Positions 19,480 through 28,557 of a stretch of 64,000 nt of DNA are shown piece after piece. The stretch's first letter is position 1. Each line of letters starts with the position of its first letter. The stretch spans positions 1-64,000 of the forward strand of contig JABABQ010000015.1 in the NCBI GenBank assembly GCA_014238155.1, read 5' to 3'. Source of the stretch: Rhizobiaceae bacterium. GTDB lineage: Bacteria > Pseudomonadota > Alphaproteobacteria > Rhizobiales > Rhizobiaceae. The notes beneath the pieces are model-generated. The model saw only the letters and a list, made by a program, of their open reading frames with translations. It was not told the DNA's origin and searched no databases. Both the position numbers and the translations under genes were made by a program.

Positions 19480-19526
19480 TTCGCAACAATGTGTTGCGAA
19501 TGGGGCAGAGCTAACACCCTGCCCCA
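19480..19526 (-). promoter_or_regulatory. Tandem hairpins in the rplL-rpoB intergenic region
   Basis: Two adjacent stem-loops lie between rplL and rpoB: TGGGGCAG/CTGCCCCA (19501-19508 with 19519-19526) and TTCGCAACA/TGTTGCGAA (19480-19488 with 19492-19500, 3-nt loop). Neither is followed by a T run in the direction of transcription, so they look more like an attenuator, pause or RNase-processing site than a full terminator. E. coli is known to have a partial attenuator and processing site at this place; the role here is inferred. Confidence 0.6.
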
Positions 19527-19539
19527 TAAGGCAAACTGT

Positions 19540-19911
19540 TTACTTGAGCTCGACAGTAGCGCCAGCTGCTTCAAGCTGCTTTTTGAGCTCTTCGGCTTCC
19601 CCTTTGGAGATGCCTTCTTTAACTGCTTTTGGAGCGCCTTCAACAAGGTCTTTGGCTTCTTTGAGGCCAAGACCTGTGATGCCGCGCACTTCTTTGATGA
19701 CGTTGATTTTCTTGTCACCGATAGCAGCCAGAACAACGTCGAATTCGTCTTTTTCTTCAGCGACTTCTGCTGGAGCAGCGCCAGCGGCGGCAGCAGCAAC
19801 AGGAGCAGCAGCAGAAACACCCCAATGCTCTTCGAGCATTTTTGAGAGTTCAGCGGCTTCCAGCACGGTCAATGTTGAAAGTTCGTCTACGATCTTTTGA
19901 AGATCAGCCAT
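19540..19911 (-). CDS. rplL: 50S ribosomal protein L7/L12
   Basis: The 123-residue protein forms the flexible ribosomal stalk that recruits translation GTPases. It has the N-terminal dimerisation helix ([23 protein letters not shown]), the Ala-rich hinge ([15 protein letters not shown]), and the C-terminal factor-binding domain ([38 protein letters not shown]). Length and order are standard. It follows rplJ by about 66 bp and is cotranscribed with it; the stalk pentamer with L10 is the product of the two genes. Confidence 0.98.
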   Translation of the reverse strand: MADLQKIVDELSTLTVLEAAELSKMLEEHWGVSAAAPVAAAAAGAAPAEVAEEKDEFDVVLAAIGDKKINVIKEVRGITGLGLKEAKDLVEGAPKAVKEGISKGEAEELKKQLEAAGATVELK

Positions 19912-19977
19912 TTTATTAGTCCTTAGATTAGTTCAAACGAGTGTTTGTGAAGTTGAATTGGTTGTTTCGAAATCCGC

Positions 19978-20493
19978 TCACGCAGCTTCCTTTGAGGAGT
20001 AGGCCCCGATAACCCTTGCCACCTGACCCGCTGGGGCGCTGGTGATTACGGCTATACGTTGTGCAGGCGTGCTGATCATTGCGACCAACTTGCCACGCAA
20101 CTCATCCAGCGACGGCAGAGAAGCCAATGACTTCACACCGTTCTGATCGAGGTTGGTTGCACCCATTGCGCCACCAAGAATAACGAGTTTCTCATTTTTC
20201 TTAGCAAAATCGCTGGCTGCTTTCGGTGCTGCCACCGGGTCTTCTGCATATGCAAGAAGAGTTGGACCCGTCAAAAGGTCCCCCATGTGTTCAGCATCCG
20301 TACCCTCAAGAGCAAGCTTGACGAGACGGTTTTTCGCAACTTTGACAGTACCGCCGGCTTCGCGCATCGATGAACGTAGTTCTGTCATCTCTGCAACCGA
20401 CAGACCGGCATATTGTGCCACCACGACAGAACCGGCGCCCGAAAGCGTCTGTTTCATCTCAGCGACAAATTCGCGTTTTTCCGCTCTATCCAA
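19978..20493 (-). CDS. rplJ: 50S ribosomal protein L10
   Basis: L10 anchors L7/L12 dimers to the ribosome and, as L10-L12 complex, represses its own mRNA in many bacteria. I place the start at a TTG (20491-20493) because GGAGAG lies about five bases upstream and the following [12 protein letters not shown] is the standard alphaproteobacterial L10 beginning. The frame continues open far upstream, but that extension has no ribosome-binding site and unrelated composition. The 171-residue product has [20 protein letters not shown] and [11 protein letters not shown] motifs. C-terminal residues form the L12-binding helix. Confidence 0.94.
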   Translation of the reverse strand: MDRAEKREFVAEMKQTLSGAGSVVVAQYAGLSVAEMTELRSSMREAGGTVKVAKNRLVKLALEGTDAEHMGDLLTGPTLLAYAEDPVAAPKAASDFAKKNEKLVILGGAMGATNLDQNGVKSLASLPSLDELRGKLVAMISTPAQRIAVITSAPAGQVARVIGAYSSKEAA

Positions 20494-20828
20494 TTTGTCT
20501 CTCCAGTTTTGACCCGGATTAATATCCAGATCTGGTTGCCTTTTGCCGCCTTTGCTCACCGAAGTGCGCAACAACGACGCTCGAGGATCCTGTCCCCTTG
20601 CGTCACACAACCTCCAATTGGAAGCAGCAGCGCAAGGCAATCGTTCGAACCAAATAATTCGGTTCATTCGTCTGTGCGGGCTTTCGCGATTAAGAGGTCA
20701 TTTCTGACCTCGCCTGCAGTCTCGGACAGGGGATAAAACTTTGTGGCTTTATCCATCTGAACCGGCGAACCGGTCCAGAATTCTTAAAATAAGTTCAGAG
20801 CATTGTGCTAAAAACTTAATGTGCATTC
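20494..20828 (-). promoter_or_regulatory. rplJ leader between rplA and rplJ
   Basis: These 335 bp precede rplJ. In bacteria this position usually carries the L10 leader RNA, which binds L10-L12 and controls translation, and often a promoter. I see no certain consensus structure by eye. The open frame through part of it (above residue 59 of the rplJ frame) is not believed to be coding. No other gene is seen here. Confidence 0.45.
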
Positions 20829-21530
20829 TCAAGAAGCTGGCAAAATCGACGCTGGGTCAATCTTAACGCCTGGCCCCATTGTTGAAGATATCGCCACGCG
20901 CTTGATGAAAGTGCCTTTGACACCTGATGGTTTGGCTTTGGTAACAGCTTCGGTAAATGCCAATACGTTTTCTTCGATTGCCTTGGCGTCGAAACTTGCT
21001 TTTGCAATACCGGCATGAATGACGCCGGCTTTTTCGGCGCGAAATTCAACTGATCCGCCTTTGGCATCTTTAACAGCCTGGGTTACGTCAGGGGTAACAG
21101 TACCAACGCGCGGGTTGGGCATCAGACCACGAGGACCAAGCACCTTACCCAAACGACCAACAAGGGCCATCATGTCAGGCGTTGCGATGATACGGTCAAA
21201 CGGAATGTCACCACCCTGAATACGCTCCATCAAATCTTCAGCACCGACAGTATCAGCTCCGGCAGCCAGCGCTTCCTCTGCTTTGGCATCACGGGCAAAT
21301 ACGGCGACATTCATGTCTTTGCCAGTGCCGTTCGGCATTGTCACGACACCACGAACCATTTGATCAGCATGACGCGGGTCAACACCCAGGTTCATTGCCA
21401 CTTCAACGGTTTCGTCAAATTTGGCTTTCGCACCGTTTTTGACGAAAGAAATCGCTTCGGACAGATCATAAAGCTTTTTGCGATCAATGCCTTCACGAGC
21501 GGTAGTTAGTCTTTTTCCTGCTTTTGCCAT
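20829..21530 (-). CDS. rplA: 50S ribosomal protein L1
   Basis: The 233-residue L1 binds 23S rRNA at the mobile stalk and represses its own operon in E. coli. Recognisable parts are [33 protein letters not shown] and [19 protein letters not shown], the last being the L1 signature. It follows rplK by 4 bp, the usual tight pairing in which translation of the two is coupled. Length is normal. Confidence 0.98.
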   Translation of the reverse strand: MAKAGKRLTTAREGIDRKKLYDLSEAISFVKNGAKAKFDETVEVAMNLGVDPRHADQMVRGVVTMPNGTGKDMNVAVFARDAKAEEALAAGADTVGAEDLMERIQGGDIPFDRIIATPDMMALVGRLGKVLGPRGLMPNPRVGTVTPDVTQAVKDAKGGSVEFRAEKAGVIHAGIAKASFDAKAIEENVLAFTEAVTKAKPSGVKGTFIKRVAISSTMGPGVKIDPASILPAS

Positions 21531-21534
21531 CTTG

Positions 21535-21963
21535 TTAGCCCTTCACTTCCAGGCCCATCGAGCGGGCAGAGCCTTCAATGATCAGCATTGCCTGATCGAT
21601 TGTATTGGCGTTGAGATCTTTCATTTTGATTTCGGCGATTTCTTTCACCTGGTCGCGGGTTACAGAACCTGCAACGGTGCGACCGGGCTCTTCTGAGCCG
21701 GATTTCAGGTTCGCAGCTTTCTTCAAAAGGTAGGACGCTGGTGGCGTCTTCATTTTGAAGGTGAAAGACTTATCCTGGAAAATGGTAATGGTGACCGGAA
21801 CCGGAGCGCCTTTTTCCATTTCCTGGGAAGCCGCGTTAAACGACTTACAGAATTCCATGATATTCAGACCGCGCTGACCCAGCGCCGGACCGATTGGCGG
21901 GGACGGTGTAGCACTTCCCGCAGGCACCTGAAGCTTCAGGTATCCGTCAATTTTCTTGGCCAT
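21535..21963 (-). CDS. rplK: 50S ribosomal protein L11
   Basis: L11 (142 residues) sits at the GTPase-associated centre and is needed for RelA-type stringent signalling. N-terminal domain: [26 protein letters not shown], the proline-rich segment that contacts thiopeptide antibiotics. The C-terminal RNA-binding domain includes [11 protein letters not shown]-like [20 protein letters not shown]. The order nusG-rplK-rplA is standard. A small hairpin GCTCC..GGAGC lies about 20 bp upstream. Confidence 0.98.
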   Translation of the reverse strand: MAKKIDGYLKLQVPAGSATPSPPIGPALGQRGLNIMEFCKSFNAASQEMEKGAPVPVTITIFQDKSFTFKMKTPPASYLLKKAANLKSGSEEPGRTVAGSVTRDQVKEIAEIKMKDLNANTIDQAMLIIEGSARSMGLEVKG

Positions 21964-22087
21964 CTACTTGCCTTTGTTTTCGCTCCCTGCGGAGCATTTC
22001 ATAAACAGCTTTCACTGCGCTCAAAGACCTGCGTGGTATGGAATTGGAAGCCGGCCAGGCCCCTCACCTCCCACACAGATGCGTGGA

Positions 22088-22618
22088 TCAGACCTTTTCG
22101 ACCTGCCCATATTCAAGATCAACCGGCGTTGCACGCCCGAAGATCGAAACTTCTACTTTCAGGCGGGCGCGTTCCTCGTCCACCTCTTCCACAGTGCCAC
22201 TGAATGAGGCAAATGGACCATCGGATACCCGAACATTCTCGCCAATTTCGAACATGACCGACGGCTTGGGACGATCAACACCCTCCTGAACCTGATTAAG
22301 AATGCGATCAGCTTCCTTGTCGGGTATCGGCAGTGGCTTGTTGTCAGACCCCAGAAAGCCGGTCACTTTCGGTGTATTGTTGATCAGATGAAATGCCTCA
22401 TCGGTCATTTCCATCCGTGCCAACACATAGCCGGGGAAAAACTTGCGCTCGGCATCGACTTTCTTGCCCTTGCGCACTTCAACGACTTTTTCAACCGGCA
22501 CCAGCACTTGTTCAAACAGGTGCTCGAGGCCCTTTTGACGCGCCTGTTCCTCAATCGAGGCCACAACCTTTTGCTCGAAATTCGAGTAGGCGTGAATGAT
22601 GTACCACCGCATAGCCAT
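22088..22618 (-). CDS. nusG: Transcription termination/antitermination factor NusG
   Basis: NusG binds RNA polymerase, suppresses pausing and couples it to Rho and the ribosome. The 176 residues begin with MRWYIIHAYSNFEQKV, a NusG N-terminal domain typical of alphaproteobacteria, and end with a KOW domain (EIGENVRVSDGPFASFSGTV). FFPGYVLARMEM is the conserved core. ATG 22618 is chosen over an upstream frame extension because the family begins there; ATG 22612 is an equally possible start. It lies 28 bp behind secE. Confidence 0.97.
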   Translation of the reverse strand: MAMRWYIIHAYSNFEQKVVASIEEQARQKGLEHLFEQVLVPVEKVVEVRKGKKVDAERKFFPGYVLARMEMTDEAFHLINNTPKVTGFLGSDNKPLPIPDKEADRILNQVQEGVDRPKPSVMFEIGENVRVSDGPFASFSGTVEEVDEERARLKVEVSIFGRATPVDLEYGQVEKV

Positions 22619-22645
22619 GGAATTTCCGCACTCCGTCTGGATCAA

Positions 22646-22837
22646 TTATCCGAAAAGAAAGCCTGTGCCGTAGCTCAGGACCTGATCAACCAAAAAGAAA
22701 AATATCGCAAAAATGAACACAAGAGCCAGCGTCATCACGGTGGTTACGCCGGTTTCCCGACGCGTCGGCCAAACAACCTTTGCCACTTCCGCCCGCACCT
22801 GCTGGAGAAATGTGAATGGATTTGTTTTTGACGCCAA
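22646..22837 (-). CDS. secE: Preprotein translocase subunit SecE
   Basis: This small inner-membrane subunit clamps SecY. I start it at TTG 22837 because GAGG precedes it by about nine bases and the result, (M)ASKTNPFTFLQQVRAEV, is the typical beginning; another TTG at 22855 would add six residues. It has the cytoplasmic amphipathic helix QVRAEVAKVVWPTRRET, which is the SecE signature, and one membrane helix (TVMTLALVFIFAIFFFLVDQ). The 63 residues match alphaproteobacterial SecE, which has one membrane helix instead of the three in E. coli. Confidence 0.94.
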   Translation of the reverse strand: MASKTNPFTFLQQVRAEVAKVVWPTRRETGVTTVMTLALVFIFAIFFFLVDQVLSYGTGFLFG

Positions 22838-23473
22838 CGTGATTTCCTCAAACAATGCGCGGAAAAAATCCGCATCTTCTTGTTTTCAAACAGCAAACAG
22901 GCGCGCCGAGCATTCAGTACACTCAACGCACCTTAATTAGTTGATGCCTATCTATTGCACGCAAGCTCTAAGTGCAAGATGCACAATGGATTTTTTGCAC
23001 TATCTGAGGAGATTTTAACAACCGCAGATCTGCAACCATATGAGTTGATTCTTCGTCCATCCGGCTTAATCTTTTGTACGACGCCACCAAATGCCCAGTT
23101 TCTGTCTTGAGATGGGGGAATGTCTTGAAAATAAATCACCGCTATATGTCGGATTACATCTGGTATTGGGAGTCTTATTTTGCAGGCCTGCGCCCGCGGA
23201 CCAGATATTGCAGCAACGGTCATTTCGGACCTGGCTCTCATCGACCAGAACAGACGTCAGTTTTCCCCTGACACCGGAGAAAGCCGCTTTCTGCGGTCCG
23301 AGCCGGTAAACGTGTCACTCAACTATTTGCACCGATTGAGCAGACATATCCTTCAACCGTAAATTCGTCGCTAAAACATCGTTTTGCGGCCAAAACAGAA
23401 CTGCGTGGCCTCGTTCACCCGGCTAACACTGCATCTCAAAGCGAGGCTGCACCGGCACATTAGGCGATCATTG
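22838..23473. other. Long divergent intergenic region upstream of secE
   Basis: About 640 bp separate secE from the divergent DMT transporter gene and must contain the ribosomal-cluster promoter. I looked for the tRNA(Trp) gene often found upstream of secE in related bacteria and did not find it. TTGCAC..GTGCAA inverted repeats occur at 22955-22960 and 22972-22977 and a further TTGCAC at 22995-23000. Short frames here have no convincing coding character. Confidence 0.5.
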
Positions 23474-24382
23474 ATGAACACCCGCCCGCAAAACATCAAG
23501 CTGGGAGTAAGCCTGATACTGGCCGCGGCTCTGGCTATTTCGGTGCAGGATGTCATCTTCAAACTGTTTAGTGACCAACTATCTCTTTGGCAGATATTTG
23601 CCCTGCGTGGCTGTATCGCAGTTCCATTATTGCTGGTGATCGGCAGGATGCGCGGCTCCCGGAACCTGCTTAAGCCCGCATTAAGCCGCTGGCCAATGAT
23701 GCGGTCCCTCTTCATTACCACTACTTTTCTGGCGTTTTATGCGGCCATTCCCTTTCTCAGCCTTTCAACCGTTGGCGCGGCCAATTACATCGCACCGATA
23801 TTTGTCACTTTGCTGTCTGCTTATGTCATCGCCGAGCCGGTTGGATGGCGGGGATGGATTGGAGTTGCACTTGGCTTTGCCGGGGTGATGGTCTTGCTGC
23901 AACCTGGTTCAGAAGCCTTTTCTCCATGGTCAATCTTGCCGGTTATCGGTGCTGCATTTTACGCACTTGCTCATATCACCACGCGAACAAAATGTCAGGA
24001 TGTTCCTCTTTCCGTATTGTCTCTGTCGCAAAACATTGTGATGGGGTTAGCTGGGTTTGTGGTCAGCGGGCTGCTGCTTTGGTTGTCCACAGATGGGATG
24101 CTCGTTGAAGCCTATCCTTACATCTTTGGAACCTGGTCATCGGTTGGGCTGTCTGACATCGCAGTGTTGATCGTATTGGCCGGCTTTGCGGTCGGCCTCG
24201 GCTTGCTATTGGCCGGTGCCTATCAGGCTGCACCACCGTCCACCGTTGCAACTTTCGAATACACTTATCTGATCTTTGTTGCCATCTGGGATGCTGTGTT
24301 TTTTGCAATCCTGCCAAACCCAATATCGCTGTCGGGCATGGCATTGATTGTGATCGCAGGCCTGCTCGTGCTGCGCAGATAA
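23474..24382 (+). CDS. DMT-superfamily (EamA) transporter
   Basis: The 302-residue protein has ten hydrophobic helices arranged as two EamA repeats. The segments VQDVIFKLFSDQLSLWQIFALRGC and MRSLFITTTFLAFYAAIPFLSLSTVGAANYIAPIF in repeat 1, and PPSTVATFEYTYLIFVAIWDAVFF in repeat 2 are typical of rhizobial drug/metabolite exporters. The start at ATG 23474 is chosen because the upstream extension is basic and not membrane-like. Substrate is unknown. It is transcribed alone and is convergent with fahA (8 bp between the stops). Confidence 0.88.
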   Translation: MNTRPQNIKLGVSLILAAALAISVQDVIFKLFSDQLSLWQIFALRGCIAVPLLLVIGRMRGSRNLLKPALSRWPMMRSLFITTTFLAFYAAIPFLSLSTVGAANYIAPIFVTLLSAYVIAEPVGWRGWIGVALGFAGVMVLLQPGSEAFSPWSILPVIGAAFYALAHITTRTKCQDVPLSVLSLSQNIVMGLAGFVVSGLLLWLSTDGMLVEAYPYIFGTWSSVGLSDIAVLIVLAGFAVGLGLLLAGAYQAAPPSTVATFEYTYLIFVAIWDAVFFAILPNPISLSGMALIVIAGLLVLRR

Positions 24383-24390
24383 TGAGATCT

Positions 24391-25647
24391 TCACTCGATA
24401 GCTGGAAGAATGGTTGCTGTGCATTCGCCAAATCCGATGCGATAGCCGTTCCCCTGAGCGTGCCCCCTCAGGGTCAATCGGTCTCCGTCTTCAATGAATG
24501 TTCGGCTCTCCCCGTTGTTGAGGGTAAACGGTTCCTTGCCGCCCCAGCTGATTTCAAGCAGTGACCCCAACGACGATTTGTCAGGGCCGGATATTGTTCC
24601 GGAACCCAAGAGGTCGCCACAATTCATGGCGCAGCCCGAGCTGGAATGATGCGCCAGCTGTTGGGCCGCTGAATAGTACATTTCCCGATAATTGGTGCGC
24701 GAAATAATGGTTTCCACATCAGCTGCATCAGGCTGCATGGCCACCTCCAGATCGATATCATAGAGCAAGGGGCCATTTTCCTGCAGATAGGACAACAGCG
24801 GCTTTTCCCGATCCGGTGTCGATACCCGAAATGGTTCGAGCGCCGCGCGGCTGACAATCCACGGACTGATTGAAGTAGCAAATGCCTTGGCCTGAAAAGG
24901 GCCAAGTGGCTGATATTCCCAGGCCTGAATATCGCGCGCCGACCAGTCATTGACGATGACATAGCCGAAGATCATCTCATCCGCTTCGTCGACCGACACG
25001 GGCCGCCCCATCGTGCTGGATGTTCCAACAACAGCCCCCATTTCCAGTTCGATATCAAGTCGTCTACTGGGGGCAAAAATCGGAGTTTCATGTTTTGGGC
25101 TCTTAAGCTGCCCCTGCGGGCGCACGATATCGGTGCCGGATACCACAACCGTCGACGCCCTCCCGTTATAGCCAACCGGAATATGCAGCCAATTTGGTTG
25201 AAGCGCGTTTTCTCGGCCCCGAAACATCGTCCCTGCATTTTCGGCATGATGACGTCCGGAAAAGAAATCAGTAAATTCACAAACCCGAAACGGCATCTGC
25301 ATGCGCGCCTGACCAAGCGGCGTCATTGCCGCTTCAATTGCAGCCTTATTGCTGCCAACCGCTTTTTCATTCAGCAGTTCGATGAGTTGCTGGCGGACCC
25401 TATCCCAACTGCCCTGCCCCATAGCCATGAACTGATTCAAACAATTCTGACTGAAAATGGCTTCCTCACCCACATCAATCAATCCGCCAATCTGCAATTG
25501 CGCGAGATCAAGGACATAATTGCCGATGGCAGTGCAACAGGCAGGTTCACCACCTTCGATTGAATAGACGCCATATGGCAAATTGTTCAGCGGAAACGGG
25601 CAATCCGGTGCGTTGGCACCATCTACCCAGGAAGGCATCAAAGTCAT
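24391..25647 (-). CDS. fahA: Fumarylacetoacetase (homogentisate pathway)
   Basis: The last step of tyrosine degradation: fumarylacetoacetate is hydrolysed to fumarate and acetoacetate. The 418-residue enzyme has an N-terminal SH3-like domain (PYGVYSIEGGEPACCTAIG) and the FAH catalytic domain with FTDFFSGRHHAENAG (the catalytic His and a metal Asp), RRLDIELEMGAVVG (two metal Glu), and NDWSARDIQAWEYQPLGPF followed by QAKAFATSISPWIV (the Lys). It lies 38 bp downstream of hmgA on the same strand, so the two are an operon. Maleylacetoacetate isomerase, the intermediate step, is not in this window. Confidence 0.94.
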   Translation of the reverse strand: MTLMPSWVDGANAPDCPFPLNNLPYGVYSIEGGEPACCTAIGNYVLDLAQLQIGGLIDVGEEAIFSQNCLNQFMAMGQGSWDRVRQQLIELLNEKAVGSNKAAIEAAMTPLGQARMQMPFRVCEFTDFFSGRHHAENAGTMFRGRENALQPNWLHIPVGYNGRASTVVVSGTDIVRPQGQLKSPKHETPIFAPSRRLDIELEMGAVVGTSSTMGRPVSVDEADEMIFGYVIVNDWSARDIQAWEYQPLGPFQAKAFATSISPWIVSRAALEPFRVSTPDREKPLLSYLQENGPLLYDIDLEVAMQPDAADVETIISRTNYREMYYSAAQQLAHHSSSGCAMNCGDLLGSGTISGPDKSSLGSLLEISWGGKEPFTLNNGESRTFIEDGDRLTLRGHAQGNGYRIGFGECTATILPAIE

Positions 25648-25685
25648 GTAGTAAATCCTGGAATGTTATTGGTTCAAGCTTTGCA

Positions 25686-27011
25686 TTACTTCAGGCCGGG
25701 CGTGCCATCAAACTTCCGTTCCAAACCTTCCCAGCAGTCAACATAATCATCCTGCAACGTGTCCAGCTCAGCTGCAAATTTTGTCAGCTGTTGAGGAAAT
25801 CTCGTTTCAAACATGAATGCCATTGTGTTATCCAACTTCGTTGGTTCCAGCTCGCTGTGGGATGCCTTTTCGAAGCCACCAAAGTCCGGACCATGGGGCA
25901 ACATGAGATTGTGCAGGCTCATGCCACCGGGCACAAAACCCTCTTCCTTTGCATCATATTGTCCGTAAACAAGTCCCATGAACTCGCTCATGATGTTGCG
26001 GTGATACCAGGGTGGACGGAAAGTATCTTCTCCCACCAGCCAGCGTGGTGGGAAAATCACAAAATCCACATTGGCTGTTCCCTCTTCGCCAGACGGCGCC
26101 GTCAATACCGTGAAAATCGATGGGTCAGGGTGATCGAACAAGACCGCACCGACCGGCGAATATGTCCGCAAATCATATTTATAGGGCGCGTAATTGCCAT
26201 GCCATGCAACCACGTCGAGGGGCGACTGACCGATCTTAGTCAGATGAAAGGAACCGCACCATTTAACTGTCAATCGACACGAAATTTCCTTGTCTTCATA
26301 GGCAGCAACAGGTGTTTTGAAATCGCGCGGATTGGCCAGACAATTTGCTCCGATTGGCCCTCGATCGGGCAAAGTCAATTTGGCCCCGTAATTTTCACAA
26401 ATATAGCCGCGTGCAGCTTTTTCACCGTCCGCCAACATGACCTTGAAAATCATGCCGCGCGGAATGACGCAAATTTCTGCCGGTTCCAGATCCATAATGC
26501 CAAGCTCGGTGAACACCCGTATCGCGCCCTGCTCAGGCACCAGCATCAGCTCGCCATCGGCGTTGAAAAAATAGTCATCGTTCATGTCCATGTTAAAGGC
26601 ATAGACATGGGCCGCGATACCCGATTGGCTGAGTGCATCACCTGCCGTTGTCATCGTCGCCACACCTTCAATAAATGTAGTCGGCTCATCGGGCATAGGA
26701 ACTGGAGACCAACGCAACTGCCCCAGCGCCAATCCATGTTTGACCAGATGAGGAGCTGTTTTCCAGTTCGGCAGGTCAATCTCGCTATACCGACCGGAAT
26801 GCTGCACTCCCGGGCGAATTCTGTACAGCCAGGACCGCTCATTGGTGCCGCGAGGCGCGGTGAATGGAGAGCCAGACAATTGCTCCGCATAAAGGCCATA
26901 ATTACAACGCTGCGGAGAATTGCGCCCCTGGGGCAAGGCGCCGGGCAGGCTCTCAGTTTCAAAATCATTCCCAAATCCGGGCATGTAGGACGGAGAATTG
27001 GTTGTGCTCAT
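25686..27011 (-). CDS. hmgA: Homogentisate 1,2-dioxygenase
   Basis: This Fe(II) enzyme opens the aromatic ring of homogentisate to maleylacetoacetate. The 441 residues show [17 protein letters not shown] and [15 protein letters not shown] at the N-terminus. The iron ligands sit in [16 protein letters not shown] (His and Glu) and [15 protein letters not shown] (His). GAGG lies about nine bases before the ATG. It opens the hmgA-fahA operon and is divergent from a MarR regulator, with a palindrome between them. Length is normal. Confidence 0.96.
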   Translation of the reverse strand: MSTTNSPSYMPGFGNDFETESLPGALPQGRNSPQRCNYGLYAEQLSGSPFTAPRGTNERSWLYRIRPGVQHSGRYSEIDLPNWKTAPHLVKHGLALGQLRWSPVPMPDEPTTFIEGVATMTTAGDALSQSGIAAHVYAFNMDMNDDYFFNADGELMLVPEQGAIRVFTELGIMDLEPAEICVIPRGMIFKVMLADGEKAARGYICENYGAKLTLPDRGPIGANCLANPRDFKTPVAAYEDKEISCRLTVKWCGSFHLTKIGQSPLDVVAWHGNYAPYKYDLRTYSPVGAVLFDHPDPSIFTVLTAPSGEEGTANVDFVIFPPRWLVGEDTFRPPWYHRNIMSEFMGLVYGQYDAKEEGFVPGGMSLHNLMLPHGPDFGGFEKASHSELEPTKLDNTMAFMFETRFPQQLTKFAAELDTLQDDYVDCWEGLERKFDGTPGLK

Positions 27012-27037
27012 TGGGCTACCTCTGGAAAAACAATTTT

Positions 27038-27051
27038 GTTACATATGTGAC
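27038..27051. promoter_or_regulatory. Palindromic operator candidate between hmgA and the MarR gene
   Basis: GTTACATATGTGAC is a palindrome with one mismatched pair (third position), centred in the 68-bp divergent region. MarR-family regulators bind such short palindromes. Its place, 27 bp before hmgA and 29 bp before the regulator, would let it control both. Confidence 0.6.
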
Positions 27052-27079
27052 GATTGATTTTGTAACCATCAAGGCCTCC

Positions 27080-27541
27080 ATGTCAGAATCTGTATCAAAC
27101 ACAAATCCGGAATTCGATCTTGAGACTTTCCTGCCGTTTCGATTGCATCAGGCATCTGAAGCGGTAAGCCAGTCATTCAGATCGATCTATCGAAACGAAT
27201 ACGGCGTGACCCGCAGCGAATGGCGGGTGTTGGCTCATTTGGGGCAATACGGTCCCATGACGGCGACCGAAATTGGTAATTCCGCCAGTCTTCACAAGAC
27301 CAAGGTTTCCCGCGCGGTTTTTTCACTGGAAAAAAGGCGCTGGTTGTCCCGCGCACCCGATCAACGCGACCGACGTGTTCAAATACTCACACTGACCAAA
27401 TTGGGCCACCGGTCCTATCGTCGCCTGGGTTCGCAAGCCCAACACTATAACGATCAGCTTGCTCAGAAATTGGGAGAGGCCAAGGCGGCTGAAATAATTG
27501 AACTTGCCGACATTCTCCAGCGGGTGATTGAAGGTCGCTAG
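27080..27541 (+). CDS. MarR-family transcriptional regulator, probable HmgR-type
   Basis: The 153-residue protein has the winged helix-turn-helix MarR fold: RLHQASEAVSQSFRSIYR (dimer helix), YGVTRSEWRVLAHLGQYG and TATEIGNSASLHKTKVSRAV (recognition helix), and DQRDRRVQILTLTKLG (wing with the DxRD..R signature). ATG 27080 is the first start that yields a normal MarR N-terminus. Divergence from hmgA suggests that it represses hmgA-fahA with homogentisate as the likely ligand, as described for MarR-type regulators of this pathway in other proteobacteria; the ligand is inference. Confidence 0.86.
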   Translation: MSESVSNTNPEFDLETFLPFRLHQASEAVSQSFRSIYRNEYGVTRSEWRVLAHLGQYGPMTATEIGNSASLHKTKVSRAVFSLEKRRWLSRAPDQRDRRVQILTLTKLGHRSYRRLGSQAQHYNDQLAQKLGEAKAAEIIELADILQRVIEGR

Positions 27542-27640
27542 CAAATCATCCCTGTGACTGCGCGACATTGACGAACCGATTGACAAAACTTCAGATTTGC
27601 ACATTGTGATTTCGGGTTGGGCGCCTCAAAGGAGCATCCA

Positions 27641-28459
27641 ATGGCCGGCAACAAATTAAACGAGCTACAATTGAATGATCTCAACCGGGACGGGTTTTTG
27701 ATCCTGCCCGAATTGTTTTCAGAAAACGAAATCGAAATACTCAATGAAAAAATGCCCCACCTTTGGGCGCAGGACACAGAGGCCAATATCCGCGAAAAAA
27801 ACTCTGGAGAGATTCGCATGGCCATGGCTCTTCATCAACGCGATGAACAATTTTCCAAACTGGTATACCACTCCAAACTGATAAATCCGGCATATCAGAT
27901 ACGTCCCGAGCCGCTTTATGTTCAACAGGTCAAAGTCAATAATAAGACACCGTTTTCAGATGACGTTTGGCAATGGCACCGCGACTTTGGCAATCATAAC
28001 GTCAATGACGGGATCAGACGTCCTCTGGCCCTCAACATCCACGTTTACCTGGATGATGTGAACCAGTTTAACGGGCCAATTTGTTTCATCCCAGGTTCTC
28101 ATTTGACCGAAAACCGGGAAGTTGCATCGCATGAAATGTTCTTTGATGACCAAACGACGTCATATGCCGTTTGGGCCGTTGACGAAGCGGTCATCGGAAA
28201 TCAGGTGAACAAGGCGCAAAAACTTAACCCGGATCACGGGATTGTCGCGGCGATGGGCAAGAAAGGCACCGCGTTGATTTTTTTCGACACGACAATCCAC
28301 TGCTCACCAGCCAATTTCTCCCCATGGAAACGCTCGGTATTCTCGATGATCCTCAATCCCGTCAGCAATGCCTATGGCAACACCGATCGACCCGATTATC
28401 TCCATCACAAGGATCTTACTCCGGTGGAACCTCTGGGCGGCGACCTGTTAAACATTTAA
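27641..28459 (+). CDS. Phytanoyl-CoA dioxygenase family protein
   Basis: An Fe(II)/2-oxoglutarate-dependent dioxygenase of 272 residues. GGAG lies seven bases before ATG 27641. The iron site is visible as WQWHRDFGNHNVNDG (HxD) and the distal His in DTTIHCSPANFSPWKRSVFS, with the Arg in the same segment binding 2-oxoglutarate. YLDDVNQFNGPICFIPGSH is the family core. PhyH proteins hydroxylate diverse small molecules such as ectoine, proline or lipids, and the substrate here is unknown. It sits between the MarR gene and a GNAT gene inside the tyrosine pathway region; whether it takes part in that pathway is unclear. Confidence 0.86.
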   Translation: MAGNKLNELQLNDLNRDGFLILPELFSENEIEILNEKMPHLWAQDTEANIREKNSGEIRMAMALHQRDEQFSKLVYHSKLINPAYQIRPEPLYVQQVKVNNKTPFSDDVWQWHRDFGNHNVNDGIRRPLALNIHVYLDDVNQFNGPICFIPGSHLTENREVASHEMFFDDQTTSYAVWAVDEAVIGNQVNKAQKLNPDHGIVAAMGKKGTALIFFDTTIHCSPANFSPWKRSVFSMILNPVSNAYGNTDRPDYLHHKDLTPVEPLGGDLLNI

Positions 28460-28557
28460 TTGCTGGGAGAATTGCTGCATTGCTTGCTCAGACGGACCAT
28501 TCATGGGGTAGATTGAAAATCCAAAAGTACCTGCGGTCATTTTCAAAATTAGTTCCT

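Noticed and set aside
22948-23241. 97-residue minus-strand frame in the secE upstream region
   Set aside because: No ribosome-binding site, no recognisable motif, and it overlaps the likely promoter region.
22838-23473. tRNA(Trp) gene expected upstream of secE
   Set aside because: No cloverleaf or anticodon-arm sequence was found on either strand.
25560-27050. A 496-residue open frame on the plus strand
   Set aside because: It is fully antisense to fahA and hmgA, which show clear conserved motifs. Long antisense frames arise from codon bias.
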